In this document: positions 35,483 through 45,409 of the stretch, piece by piece | How positions within the stretch are numbered: position 1 is the first letter of the stretch | Layout of the letters: each line of letters starts with the position of its first letter | Source of the DNA: Verrucomicrobiales bacterium | GTDB taxonomy: Bacteria; Verrucomicrobiota; Verrucomicrobiia; Limisphaerales; J093 | Length of the DNA stretch: 64,000 nt | NCBI GenBank assembly: GCA_024233305.1 | Contig: JACKPV010000037.1 | Location: 1 to 64,000, forward strand | Direction: 5' to 3' | Made by a program: the position numbers and the translations under genes | Notes under the pieces: generated by a model | Seen by the model: the letters and a program-made list of their open reading frames with translations, nothing else | The model's database searches: none | What the model was told of the DNA's origin: nothing

Positions 35483-35781
35483 CTGAGCCGTATCGATTCA
35501 GTCAATGGACCGCGGGTGGGCCCGGATGCCACGGATGGGGCGCGGCGCTGCCGCCATGGCGGAGAGGGCGAGAAGACTCACTAAGCCGTCACCATTCGGT
35601 AACTCGTAGCCGCCAACGTGCAGTCGGCGCATGATTCAGCGGGGATATGTCCGCCGGCCGCCGGGCGCGATGATTCACCAAAACGTGATTGGCAGCCGGA
35701 AACGGCGAGACCGCGTAAGCCCCTGGATTTCAGCGCCGACTACACGTCGGCGGCTACCATCCACTGAATGGTTACGTCTAA
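35483..35781. repeat. dispersed TIR element, copy D (composite)
   Basis: About 299 bp. The left end CTGAGCCGTATCGATTCAGT is followed by an A/B-type segment with GGCGCGGCGCTGCCG. At about 35582 an internal end (TAAGCCGTCACCATTCGGTA) begins a C-type segment bounded by GTAGCCGCCAACGTGCAGTC and the complement of GTAGCCGCCGACGTGTAGTC. The right end is the complement of TTAGACGTAACCATTCAGT and contains the TAG stop of the acyl-CoA dehydrogenase gene. The structure suggests one element inserted into, or joined to, another. It abuts the AlbA_2 gene fragment. Confidence 0.8.
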
Positions 35782-38015
35782 ACGGGATAGTCGAGGGCTT
35801 CCCGCGTCATCACGCCCGTCAGGGCCGCGGCGGCCCGGTCCTTGGCGAGGCGCGCGCCGGTGAGGCATCCGTCCAGCTTGGCGCGCAGGCGAAGAAAGCC
35901 CTCGCGTCCGGTGAAGCAAACGCACGGTCCGGCCTTTGGCGCGTGGTCGTGGCCTTCCTCGGTCACGTCCGAAAACGCGCGGGCGCTGCCGGCGATGCCG
36001 GGCATGATGCCTTCCAGACCGTCGAGGTCGTCGGCGTTGTAACAGGCCCGGCAGCTTTCGTTGGTCCAGGCGGGATGGGCCGCGTAGCCGAAGGTGATCT
36101 CGGCGCAAATCCGGCCCACTTCACCCGCGGCCCGCGCGGCCTGCACGTGACAGAGGTCGGTCAGAAACGACCCGGTGCCCGCAAGGCTGTCCGCCCCCAC
36201 CGGATTCTCCGGGGCGCGGGTGTCCAGTTCGACCACATCCAGGATGAACTGCCGCGCGGCGAGCAACCAGCACAGGGCATCCGCAAGCGGGAAGGTCACC
36301 CCCTGGCGCGATTTGTGGTAGAGCTTGTCGCCGTCGGCATCGGTGGCCTGTTGCACAAACTCGAGGGTCCAAAGCCAGAGCTGCATCGCGGTGGCCAGGG
36401 TGCAGGCGCCGGAGCCCGGTCGTTCGGAGGCCAGCGCGCGCAGGTCGGTGACCCATTGTTTGAACTGCGCCAGGAAGAGCGCGTTGGTCATGGTGAGCGA
36501 GAGCTGAAGCCGCTGCACCGCTTCCGGTCCCTCGTAGGTGGCCTCGAGTTGGGCGTCCATCCACTTCTGCCCGAGGAATCCCGGGCAATCCTCGGTGACG
36601 CCGTAACCGCCCATCAGGCTGACCGCCTCGCGCATCATGTTCGCGCCGTGACCGGTGTTCCAGAGCTTGCAGGCCGGGCAGAGCACGTTCGCCACGGAAT
36701 CCAGCCGGGAGAAGCGTACCAGCGGATCGGCCTCCAGTTCCGCCATCCGACCAGCGTTCCGCTCGACCGGATGGCACGCCGCAAGACTGGTCAGTTCAAT
36801 CGCGTCCTTCTGCGCTTGCGCCACGGCCTTGAACGCCGCGCGGCCGCTCAATCCACGCTCGGCCAGGAGGCGGTTCTTCTCCTTCTCGATCGGATCCAGT
36901 TCGTCGAAAACGCGGGCCGCGACAAATCCGAGCGACGCGCTCGCCTCGCCCGTGGCCCAGATGTCGACCAACCGGTGCAGCACGTCCTCCTTCTGCTGGA
37001 GTCCGAGTTCGTAACGCGGCGAACCGGGCATGCCTTGTCCCCCGCGGAACCGGCGGCGTTGGTAGAGGATCACCGGCTCGACGGCGGAGAGCAGCTTGGC
37101 GGAGGTCATCAGTCCGACCGTTACGCGGGTGCGCCGGAAGACGGCCTCAATGATCTCCGAGTGCGAGTAGTTCGGGATGATGACGCCGTCCTTGACCGTG
37201 TAACCCCCGATGATCCGGTGGGCGGGCACGGTGAGGTTGAAGGCCGGGTCACGCGTCGACGACAGCTGGTGCACGAGCTTCTTCGTGGGGACGCCGCGGT
37301 CCCAGGTGCCGGGATCGCCTTCCTCGAGGATGATCATGCAGGTGCCTTTCAGGCGCGGATCATCCGATTCAACCGCCGCGGTCACCACGTTGGCGAAGCC
37401 CATGTTCGTGATGAACCGGCCGCGCTTGTCGACCTGCAGCCGGGGTTCGCCGCCTTCGGGCCATTCAGCCACCCGGACCTTGCCGCCCAGCATCCCGGTT
37501 TCGACGCCGACGAACGGCAGCGGCTCGGTCAGAGCGAAGGCGGCGCGGATGTGCGGGCGGTCTTCCCCCGGTTGCGGCGGGGCGGCGAGGGCCATGTAAT
37601 GCGCGCGTTGCTCGGGGGTGCCGCATTCGTGGATGGGGGCCAGGCCGAGATTGCCCGCCAGACTGCATGTGGCGGCGCCGGCATCGACCCAGGCCAGTTC
37701 AAAGGCGATCAACGCGAGGGCCAGGTTCTTCGGTCCTTCGATGAAACCACCGTGCTCGGGATCGAGGAAGGCCGCCGTGATGCCGCTTTCATCGAAGGCC
37801 GGCAACAGGCTCGCCTTCTCGGGGGTCCACTCGTGCGAATTCCGCGCCCCATCCGCCACCAACCGGGCGACCGGACCGCGGGCCACGGCGCGGGAAGCCT
37901 GAACCAGCATCTGCAAGTCGTAACGGTCGGCAAACCGCCAGAGAATCTGGCGCACCTCGTCGCTGGGCAGGGTTTCCAGGCTGGGCCGGGACACGGGTTC
38001 GGTCTGAGCTTCCAT
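35778..38015 (-). CDS. acyl-CoA dehydrogenase-family protein
   Basis: A 745-residue flavoprotein-fold protein, longer than standard acyl-CoA dehydrogenases (~380-600), with substrate-domain and FAD-domain segments AFALTEPLPFVGVETGMLGG, NMGFANVVTAAVESDDPRLK, SHSEIIEAVFRRTRVTVGLM and MREAVSLMGGYGVTEDCPGF. The region after about residue 500 is helical and less typical. It may oxidise a long-chain acyl-CoA or act on another acyl thioester; the catalytic Glu cannot be located with confidence. ATG 38015 is chosen because the upstream frame is proline/arginine-rich and overlaps the TPP riboswitch on the other strand. The stop is inside repeat copy D. Confidence 0.75.
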   Translation of the reverse strand: MEAQTEPVSRPSLETLPSDEVRQILWRFADRYDLQMLVQASRAVARGPVARLVADGARNSHEWTPEKASLLPAFDESGITAAFLDPEHGGFIEGPKNLALALIAFELAWVDAGAATCSLAGNLGLAPIHECGTPEQRAHYMALAAPPQPGEDRPHIRAAFALTEPLPFVGVETGMLGGKVRVAEWPEGGEPRLQVDKRGRFITNMGFANVVTAAVESDDPRLKGTCMIILEEGDPGTWDRGVPTKKLVHQLSSTRDPAFNLTVPAHRIIGGYTVKDGVIIPNYSHSEIIEAVFRRTRVTVGLMTSAKLLSAVEPVILYQRRRFRGGQGMPGSPRYELGLQQKEDVLHRLVDIWATGEASASLGFVAARVFDELDPIEKEKNRLLAERGLSGRAAFKAVAQAQKDAIELTSLAACHPVERNAGRMAELEADPLVRFSRLDSVANVLCPACKLWNTGHGANMMREAVSLMGGYGVTEDCPGFLGQKWMDAQLEATYEGPEAVQRLQLSLTMTNALFLAQFKQWVTDLRALASERPGSGACTLATAMQLWLWTLEFVQQATDADGDKLYHKSRQGVTFPLADALCWLLAARQFILDVVELDTRAPENPVGADSLAGTGSFLTDLCHVQAARAAGEVGRICAEITFGYAAHPAWTNESCRACYNADDLDGLEGIMPGIAGSARAFSDVTEEGHDHAPKAGPCVCFTGREGFLRLRAKLDGCLTGARLAKDRAAAALTGVMTREALDYPV

Positions 38016-38183
38016 TGCGTTTTCTCGTGCAGAACGTTTCCCTCTTTTAGCAACCTGATGATCCGGTGTCACTCTCCGGAATGGGAGAAGGGCCCGGAAC
38101 GTGCGCAGCTCTGGTTTCCCGGAGCGCGCGTGAGCCTGCGCCGCGCCTTGACTCACCCGGCGCCGGGTCCTACGGTGCGACTC

Positions 38184-38308
38184 GACCTCGGGGAGCCAAC
38201 CGGACGTCGCGACCGCGGTGGCGGTCGTGATCTCGAAGGCTGAGAGGGAGGCGCCGGAGCGCCTTCGACCCATCGAACCTGATCCGGATAATGCCGGCGA
38301 AGGGATCC
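38184..38308 (+). promoter_or_regulatory. TPP riboswitch (THI element)
   Basis: The conserved thiamine-pyrophosphate aptamer is present upstream of thiC. The 5' block is CTCGGGGAGCC, the middle block GGCTGAGAGGGAG and the 3' block GAACCTGATCCGGATAATGC followed by CGGCGAAGGGA. Between the first two blocks there is an enlarged P3-type stem region. Forty bases separate the aptamer from the ATG at 38349. TPP binding would reduce expression of thiC, probably by masking translation initiation or by termination; no clear U-tract is visible, so translational control is more likely. Confidence 0.93.
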
Positions 38309-38348
38309 CTGCTCCGTCAGGCTTCTCCCGCGGTCACGAAGAAGCACC

Positions 38349-40316
<1,968 letters not shown>

Positions 40317-40362
40317 AGCGTGTTGGATTGGTGACGCAAGGGCGACATTGGGAGACCGTCCA

Positions 40363-40590
40363 ATGGAAACCGCAACCGTCACTGTCGAGGGCGACCGTGA
40401 AACCGTTCGTTTGCCAAGCAGCGTTCATTTGCCGTCAACCGTCCTGGTCCGCCAGGACGGCGAAGCCGTTGTGCTTGAGCCAGTGAAGCCAGAGGCTTGG
40501 CCAGCCGGTTTCTTCGATTCCATCCACGTCGCCGATCCCTCATTCGAACGTCTGGAGCAAGGTCAACTGTCGCCGAGAAAGAGACGCTGA
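40363..40590 (+). CDS. VapB-like type II antitoxin
   Basis: A 75-residue protein: METATVTVEGDRETVRLPSS begins with the short swapped-hairpin (AbrB/MazE/VapB) DNA-binding pattern, followed by VLVRQDGEAVVLEPV and a C-terminal WPAGFFDSIHVADPSFERLE tail of the kind that wraps a PIN-domain toxin. ATG 40363 is used rather than the TTG at 40348. No PIN-domain toxin gene follows; the next gene is a restriction endonuclease. It is either an orphan antitoxin or a leftover of a toxin-antitoxin pair, sited in a small defence patch. Confidence 0.65.
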   Translation: METATVTVEGDRETVRLPSSVHLPSTVLVRQDGEAVVLEPVKPEAWPAGFFDSIHVADPSFERLEQGQLSPRKRR

Positions 40591-40652
40591 CGAGGTCCGC
40601 GCCCCCTCGGCCATCCACTTCCCACCCGACCGGAAAGTGAGATAGCTTCCCT

Positions 40653-41306
40653 ATGCCAAAGCCCCTCACTGTCCCCACGCTGCAGCAGGAGGCGACCCGC
40701 TTTGCTAAGCGACAGTCGAACCACGACGAGTCGAGTTTGTTTGGCGTCACGGATGGCAAGGCGGTTGGCACCTACCTGGAGCACAGGTTTTAGGCGCATC
40801 TTCAGAAGCGCTATACCTACGTGCGCGGCAACTCGGCCAGGGGAATTGACTTCCCGGCACTGGGCGTGGACATCAAGGTCACGAGTGTTCGGCAGCCGCA
40901 GTCCTCGTGTCCGTTCAAAAGCGCCCGGCAGAAGATCTACGGCCTCGGCTATTCCTTGCTCGTTTTCGTCTATGACAAGCGCGACGACGAGAAGACGCGG
41001 ACCGGACGACTCGACATCCAGCACACCGTCTTCGTGGAGCAGGAGCAGACGGCGGATTTTCAGACCACCACCGGTCTGCGCCGTTTGATCGAAAACAAGG
41101 CGAATCGCGACGACATCCTCGCCTTTTTCCAAGAGCGGATGCTGCCGGTTGACGAGATCGAAGCCGAATCGCTGGCTGACGAAGCCCTCCGCCACCTGCC
41201 AGCGGTCGGCTACCTCACGGTTTCGAATGCGCTGCAATGGCGGCTGCAATACGGTCGGGTCATCGAGCAGGCGGGACAAGTCGACGGCATCCTCCGGTTG
41301 GTATGA
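40653..41306 (+). pseudogene. type II restriction endonuclease gene interrupted by an in-frame amber codon
   Basis: From ATG 40653 the frame reads MPKPLTVPTLQQEATRFAKR and continues to TYLEHRF, then TAG at 40791-40793 (codon 47), then AHLQKRYTYVRGNSARGIDF in the same frame to the TGA at 41304. Without the TAG the product would be 217 residues. ARGIDFPALGVDIKVTS supplies a plausible PD-(D/E)xK active site (Asp ... Asp-Ile-Lys). The distal frame is open from GTG 40821 and well conserved in character, so the lesion is probably recent, or is a sequencing error. It overlaps the methylase gene by 4 bases. Confidence 0.75.
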
Positions 41307-42841
41307 AGCCGCGGTCGAAAATTGAGTTTGGGGATTTTCAGACGCCCCTGGTACTGGCGCGTGAGGTGTGTTCGTTCCTGGTCCGGCAGGGAATCGAGGC
41401 GGACACAGTGCTCGAACCCACCTGTGGAATCGGCGCTTTCCTCGTCGGTGCGGCAGAGGCCTTCCCCCAAGCCCATCTGCTGGGGTGGGACATCAATCAA
41501 GACCACGTCGAGCAGGCTCGATCCGCGACCAGACAGGCGCGCGCGGCCGGGCGAGCGACCCTGGGCGTGCAGGACTTCTTCGCCCACGATTGGGAAGCGG
41601 AGCTGGCGGGCATTTCCGGCTCGCTTCTCGTTCTGGGAAACCCGCCGTGGGTGACGAACGCGACCGTGTCCGCCATGAACGGGTCGAACCTCCCCGCCAA
41701 GGAGAACTTCCAGGGTTTCCGGGGAATCGAGGCCCGCACGGGGAAATCCAACTTCGACATCTCAGAATGGATGCTCATCCGGTTGGTGCGGGCGTTGCGC
41801 GGACGTGCTGCCACTGTCGCCATGCTCTGCAAAGCGGGCACGGCCCGTAAGCTACTGCGGTTTGCGTGGCAGAATGACGGTCGAATCGCAAGCGGGGCGC
41901 TTTACCGCATCGACGCCAAGAAGCACTTCGGCGCTTCGGTGGATGCTTGCTTGCTGCTGGTGAGGACCGGGGAAGCCGGCCCAGCCGAAGCGAAGGTCTT
42001 CGCAGGACTCCCGGCAAAACGAGCGGAGACGACAATGGGACTTGCCGGGAAGGATCTGGTTTCTGACATCCGCACCTATCGACGACTCAAACACCTTGAG
42101 GGATTGTGTCCGTATCAATGGCGCTCCGGCGTGAAGCACGATTGCGCCCCGGTCATGGAACTGCGTCCCGGCAACGGGGCGGCGCTCCAGAACAAGCTCG
42201 GCGAGCAGGTGCTCATCGAGCCGGACCACCTTTTCCCCCTGCTCAAGTGCTCTGATCTTGCCAACGGCCGCCTCGATCCAGAGCGATGGGTCATCGTGAC
42301 GCAACGCAAGGTCGGTGACAACACGGGTACGATCGCCCGGACTGCCCCGCGTACGTGGGACTATCTGAATACCCACCGCAAGCATTTCGCGGCACGCAAG
42401 AGTTCCATCTACAAGGGCCGCGGGCCCTTCGCGCTCTTTGGCATCGGGGAATACGCCTTCGCGCCATGGAAGGTGGCCGTTTCGGGATTGCATCGGAACC
42501 CGCGGTTCGTCCTGATCGGCCCGGTCAACGGCAAGCCTGTGTTCTTCGATGACACCTGCTATTTCCTTCCGTTCGAGGATGAAGCCGAGGCCCGGGTTGT
42601 GGGGGAGATACTCAATTCGGCGGAGTGCAAGGCGTTCCTGGATGCGCTGACGTTCACGGGAGCCAAACGTCCGATCACCGTGGACTTGCTGCAGCGCCTG
42701 AGCGTCCGCGCGCTGGCCGAGGACGCCGGCTTGGCCAACGTGTGGATCGCGGCTCGGGAGCGCGGCCTGCCCTACGCCGCACAAGCGGCCCCGATCCAGA
42801 GTGAGTTCGCGATGGAGCAGCCCTCTTCGCGCCCGCGATGA
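41303..42841 (+). CDS. N6-adenine DNA methyltransferase of a type II R-M system
   Basis: A 512-residue class I methyltransferase. The AdoMet-binding region is DTVLEPTCGIGAFLVGAAEA, the acidic residue follows in LLGWDINQDHVEQA, and the catalytic NPPW tetrapeptide is in LLVLGNPPWVTNATV. A C-terminal target-recognition-type part runs to residue 512 (VIVTQRKVGDNTGTIARTAP; CYFLPFEDEAEARVVGEIL). It would methylate adenine in the recognition site of the partner nuclease and so protect the chromosome. Its ATG overlaps the endonuclease stop (ATGA, 41303-41306), so R and M are translationally coupled. The recognition site is unknown. Confidence 0.85.
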   Translation: MKPRSKIEFGDFQTPLVLAREVCSFLVRQGIEADTVLEPTCGIGAFLVGAAEAFPQAHLLGWDINQDHVEQARSATRQARAAGRATLGVQDFFAHDWEAELAGISGSLLVLGNPPWVTNATVSAMNGSNLPAKENFQGFRGIEARTGKSNFDISEWMLIRLVRALRGRAATVAMLCKAGTARKLLRFAWQNDGRIASGALYRIDAKKHFGASVDACLLLVRTGEAGPAEAKVFAGLPAKRAETTMGLAGKDLVSDIRTYRRLKHLEGLCPYQWRSGVKHDCAPVMELRPGNGAALQNKLGEQVLIEPDHLFPLLKCSDLANGRLDPERWVIVTQRKVGDNTGTIARTAPRTWDYLNTHRKHFAARKSSIYKGRGPFALFGIGEYAFAPWKVAVSGLHRNPRFVLIGPVNGKPVFFDDTCYFLPFEDEAEARVVGEILNSAECKAFLDALTFTGAKRPITVDLLQRLSVRALAEDAGLANVWIAARERGLPYAAQAAPIQSEFAMEQPSSRPR

Positions 42842-42876
42842 GCGGGTTCCCGGCCCGCGGCAAATCCCACGGACGC

Positions 42877-43293
42877 CTACGCCGTCGTCCGTTCCGGGTC
42901 GCCGGCGAGGTAGACGTTCGGCCGTTGCATGAGTTCGATCTCGTAGCCCTCGGGAGCGTCGATGAACGCAAATCCCGAGCCGTCGTCCCGCATGGTCGGC
43001 CCGTCGGAATAACTGAGCCCATGCCGGTTCAGATGATCGCCGAAGGCGGCCAGGCTCCCGACCTCGAAGGCCAGGTGCGTCAGGTCCGCCTGCACGTTTA
43101 CCGGGCCGCTGGAGGGGTAGTGGCAGATCTCGATCAACTCCTCGCTTTGCGGCGCCTTGAGAAAGACGAGTTCGGAGCCGCGCGGCGATTTATGGCGGCG
43201 GACCTCGTGCAGGCCCAGGATGTCCTTGTAGAACCGGATGGTTCGTTCGAGATCGTCGACGCGGTAGCGGGTGTGAAGGAGCTTGGTGACCAT
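42877..43293 (-). CDS. VOC-family (glyoxalase-type) protein
   Basis: A 138-residue vicinal-oxygen-chelate protein with two beta-alpha-beta-beta-beta modules. LLHTRYRVDDLERTIRFYKD and ILGLHEVRRHKSP start the first; LTHLAFEVGSLAAFGDHLNR and FAFIDAPEGYEIELMQRPN form the second. The Glu of YEIELMQ is the expected C-terminal metal ligand, and an Asn/His-type ligand set resembles lactoylglutathione lyase, so glyoxalase I is possible. Substrate is unproven. ATG 43293 is preferred over the TTG at 43329. Confidence 0.8.
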   Translation of the reverse strand: MVTKLLHTRYRVDDLERTIRFYKDILGLHEVRRHKSPRGSELVFLKAPQSEELIEICHYPSSGPVNVQADLTHLAFEVGSLAAFGDHLNRHGLSYSDGPTMRDDGSGFAFIDAPEGYEIELMQRPNVYLAGDPERTTA

Positions 43294-43356
43294 GGCGATT
43301 GTCGCTTTCTGCGCGGCATTCTCCGTCAAGGTCCCGATGGAGGCAAGGCCAGGGCT

Positions 43357-44805
43357 TCAGGCATCGATGCCGCCAACCAGGGCGGGGAAGCGGCAACCGT
43401 CACAGCGGGCGTTGGTTTGGTGGCAGAAGTCCCGCAGGATCTGTTGCAACCCCTGTTGATGTGCCGCGCGTCCGGGCCGCGGCATCGGGGCGTCGCGCAG
43501 CAGGCGGTCGCGGGCGAGCCGCAATTCGGCGTTGTCCTGCGTGGCCGGCCAGGCATTGAAGCGCGATTCGACGCGGGCCCGGAGGCGGTCATGGGCGCCG
43601 ATGGTGGCGCGACTGTGGAGCCAGGGGAGCACGGCGTTGACCGCGAGGTCGGTGACGCGGGCGTTGCCAAGCAGGCGCCGGGGTTGCTGCAGGGCCGGCC
43701 CGCGCAGATGCCAGTGGTGCGACCAGAGGGCATCTTCTCCCGGACTCAGAATTTCTTGCAGCGAGGCCACCAGTCTGCCCCGGGGGATGTCCCGGGCGAG
43801 CCACTGTTCGAGTTGATCGCCGAGTTCGCCCCGGTTCAACCAATGGGCCGCCAGGGCGAGGCGGCGTTGGGGATGATTGGCCGGGCGCACGCCGGCCAGC
43901 CGCCAGGCGGAGTCCGGCAGCACCCATTCGGCGAAGACCGCCTGGTCCCGCCACCAAGCGTCCCAAATCCGTCGCAAAGCGGCGTCGGCGCCGGCTTGCT
44001 GCCGGGACAACTCGCGCGGCAACAGGCCCGCCACGCCGATCAGGCGGGCCTGGAGGGTGACGAGATCGGGGCGGTCGCCCGCGAGCACGGGCAACAGTTC
44101 GGCCATCCGGCGCATGGGCCAGGGATTGTGCTTGTAACCGAGCGCGGCAAACAGGCTTTCCCAGAGTGCGCCGGTCCAACCCGCCTGGCGGGCGCGCGCC
44201 TGGAGGCGGACGGACTTCCACGTAAGCCGGATGCGGGCGGCCTGTTCGAGCAACGCCGCCAGCACCGGCGCGGGGAGGCGGCTCAGCGGCTCTGAGCAAA
44301 GGCCCGCCAACTCCGGCGCAAGCCCGCCCGGCGAATCGTCGGCCAGCCAGCGCTCGATGTCTTCCAGCGGTGCATCCAGCCGGTCCGCCAACACCAGCGT
44401 CGGCAGGTGGGCGGGCGACCCGGGCGCCGCCTGCCACACGACGTGCAGCAGCACGTTCGCATACGCCGGGTTGGTCGCGTGCCGGTGGTGGCTCCAACCG
44501 GCCGGATGCAGATCGATTTCCACATCGCCGGTCAACGCCGGATGATCGTCGAATTGCAGCAGCGCGCCCCGGAAATCCGGCCCCGCCTCCCGGTTCCAAA
44601 ACCCCGGGTGAAGCACGGTCAGCCGCTGCCCATCGACCGTGCGCAAGCCGTCGCGCAGAAGCCGCTGATGGCGCCAGACTTGTTGCAGGACGGATTCCTC
44701 TGGCGCCGCCGGCGTCCGTGGTTCGCAGCAGTGCGCCGGACGGAAACGGCCTTCCCGCCATCGTTCATAAAGGTCCGCCGGCAGGGTTCGCATAACTGTA
44801 CGCAT
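43357..44805 (-). CDS. DUF2851-family protein
   Basis: A 482-residue protein of a widespread family of unknown function. Conserved blocks: VLHPGFWNREAGPDFRGALL, TGDVEIDLHPAGWSHHRHAT, AYANVLLHVVWQ and, at the C-terminus, a Cys cluster CHQTNARCDGCRFPALV. The acidic/His-rich first block has the look of a nuclease-like or metal-binding core, but no activity is established. The C-terminal Cys pattern may bind zinc. No functional link to neighbours is evident. Confidence 0.8.
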   Translation of the reverse strand: MRTVMRTLPADLYERWREGRFRPAHCCEPRTPAAPEESVLQQVWRHQRLLRDGLRTVDGQRLTVLHPGFWNREAGPDFRGALLQFDDHPALTGDVEIDLHPAGWSHHRHATNPAYANVLLHVVWQAAPGSPAHLPTLVLADRLDAPLEDIERWLADDSPGGLAPELAGLCSEPLSRLPAPVLAALLEQAARIRLTWKSVRLQARARQAGWTGALWESLFAALGYKHNPWPMRRMAELLPVLAGDRPDLVTLQARLIGVAGLLPRELSRQQAGADAALRRIWDAWWRDQAVFAEWVLPDSAWRLAGVRPANHPQRRLALAAHWLNRGELGDQLEQWLARDIPRGRLVASLQEILSPGEDALWSHHWHLRGPALQQPRRLLGNARVTDLAVNAVLPWLHSRATIGAHDRLRARVESRFNAWPATQDNAELRLARDRLLRDAPMPRPGRAAHQQGLQQILRDFCHQTNARCDGCRFPALVGGIDA

Positions 44806-44990
44806 TTACAGTGATTCCGGCCCCGCTGTCAAGCTGGCGCCGGGCTCAGCGGATTGCGCTTCGCGCTCCATGCTCGCAGCGGCCTTCAGCCGGGGAAATG
44901 CGGTGCTGCGCTCGCCGGACCATCAAGGCGGTAAAGTGCTTGGGTCCGGAACCGGAACCCCCTACGCTCGTCGTCGCGGATTGCCAGTCT

Positions 44991-45281
44991 ATGAAGCAGC
45001 GGAACAAAACCGGCAGCAGCCCAGCCTCGAAATCCGGCCGTTCAAGGCCGCGTGGCCGTACCGTCTACATCGGCGAGCGGCCGAAGATGCCTCTGATCAT
45101 CGCCGGGGTATTCGTTGCCGGGCTGCTGGCGATGATCCTGGCGACCTTGTTCTCCCGACCCCGCAGCAGCGCGCCGCCGGCGCCGGCGTCCGTCGTCACC
45201 AATGCGTCGGGCACGAATGTTCCTTCCGGGGCCACCGGCCCAGCGGGATCGTCCGGGGACTCCCCGGCCCCGGCGGAGTGA
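44991..45281 (+). CDS. small single-pass membrane protein of unknown function
   Basis: A 96-residue protein: a basic, Ser/Arg-rich cytoplasmic N-terminus (about 1-30), one membrane helix (MPLIIAGVFVAGLLAMILAT, about 34-53) and a Pro/Ser/Gly-rich tail. No family is recognised. ATG 44991 is taken as the start; the open frame reaches back to 44811 but begins with an unlikely sequence. It precedes the cytochrome lipoprotein gene by 128 bases and may or may not be co-transcribed. Confidence 0.45.
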   Translation: MKQRNKTGSSPASKSGRSRPRGRTVYIGERPKMPLIIAGVFVAGLLAMILATLFSRPRSSAPPAPASVVTNASGTNVPSGATGPAGSSGDSPAPAE

Positions 45282-45409
45282 TCCCGCCCTGGCGCTGCGG
45301 CTGCTGGGATGCAGAATGTAACCTGATGGCGGACCCCGCCGTCTAGCCGTCCGTCGCCCGTCGTGACCGACCGGCGTCGACGCGCTGATAACGAACTTCC
45401 AGACGAACG

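Noticed and set aside
33004..35532. Long open frame of 842 codons antisense to ilvD
   Set aside because: High-GC third-position bias opens the antisense frame; the translation is Arg/Gly/Asp-rich with no family match, whereas the forward frame is a clear dihydroxy-acid dehydratase.
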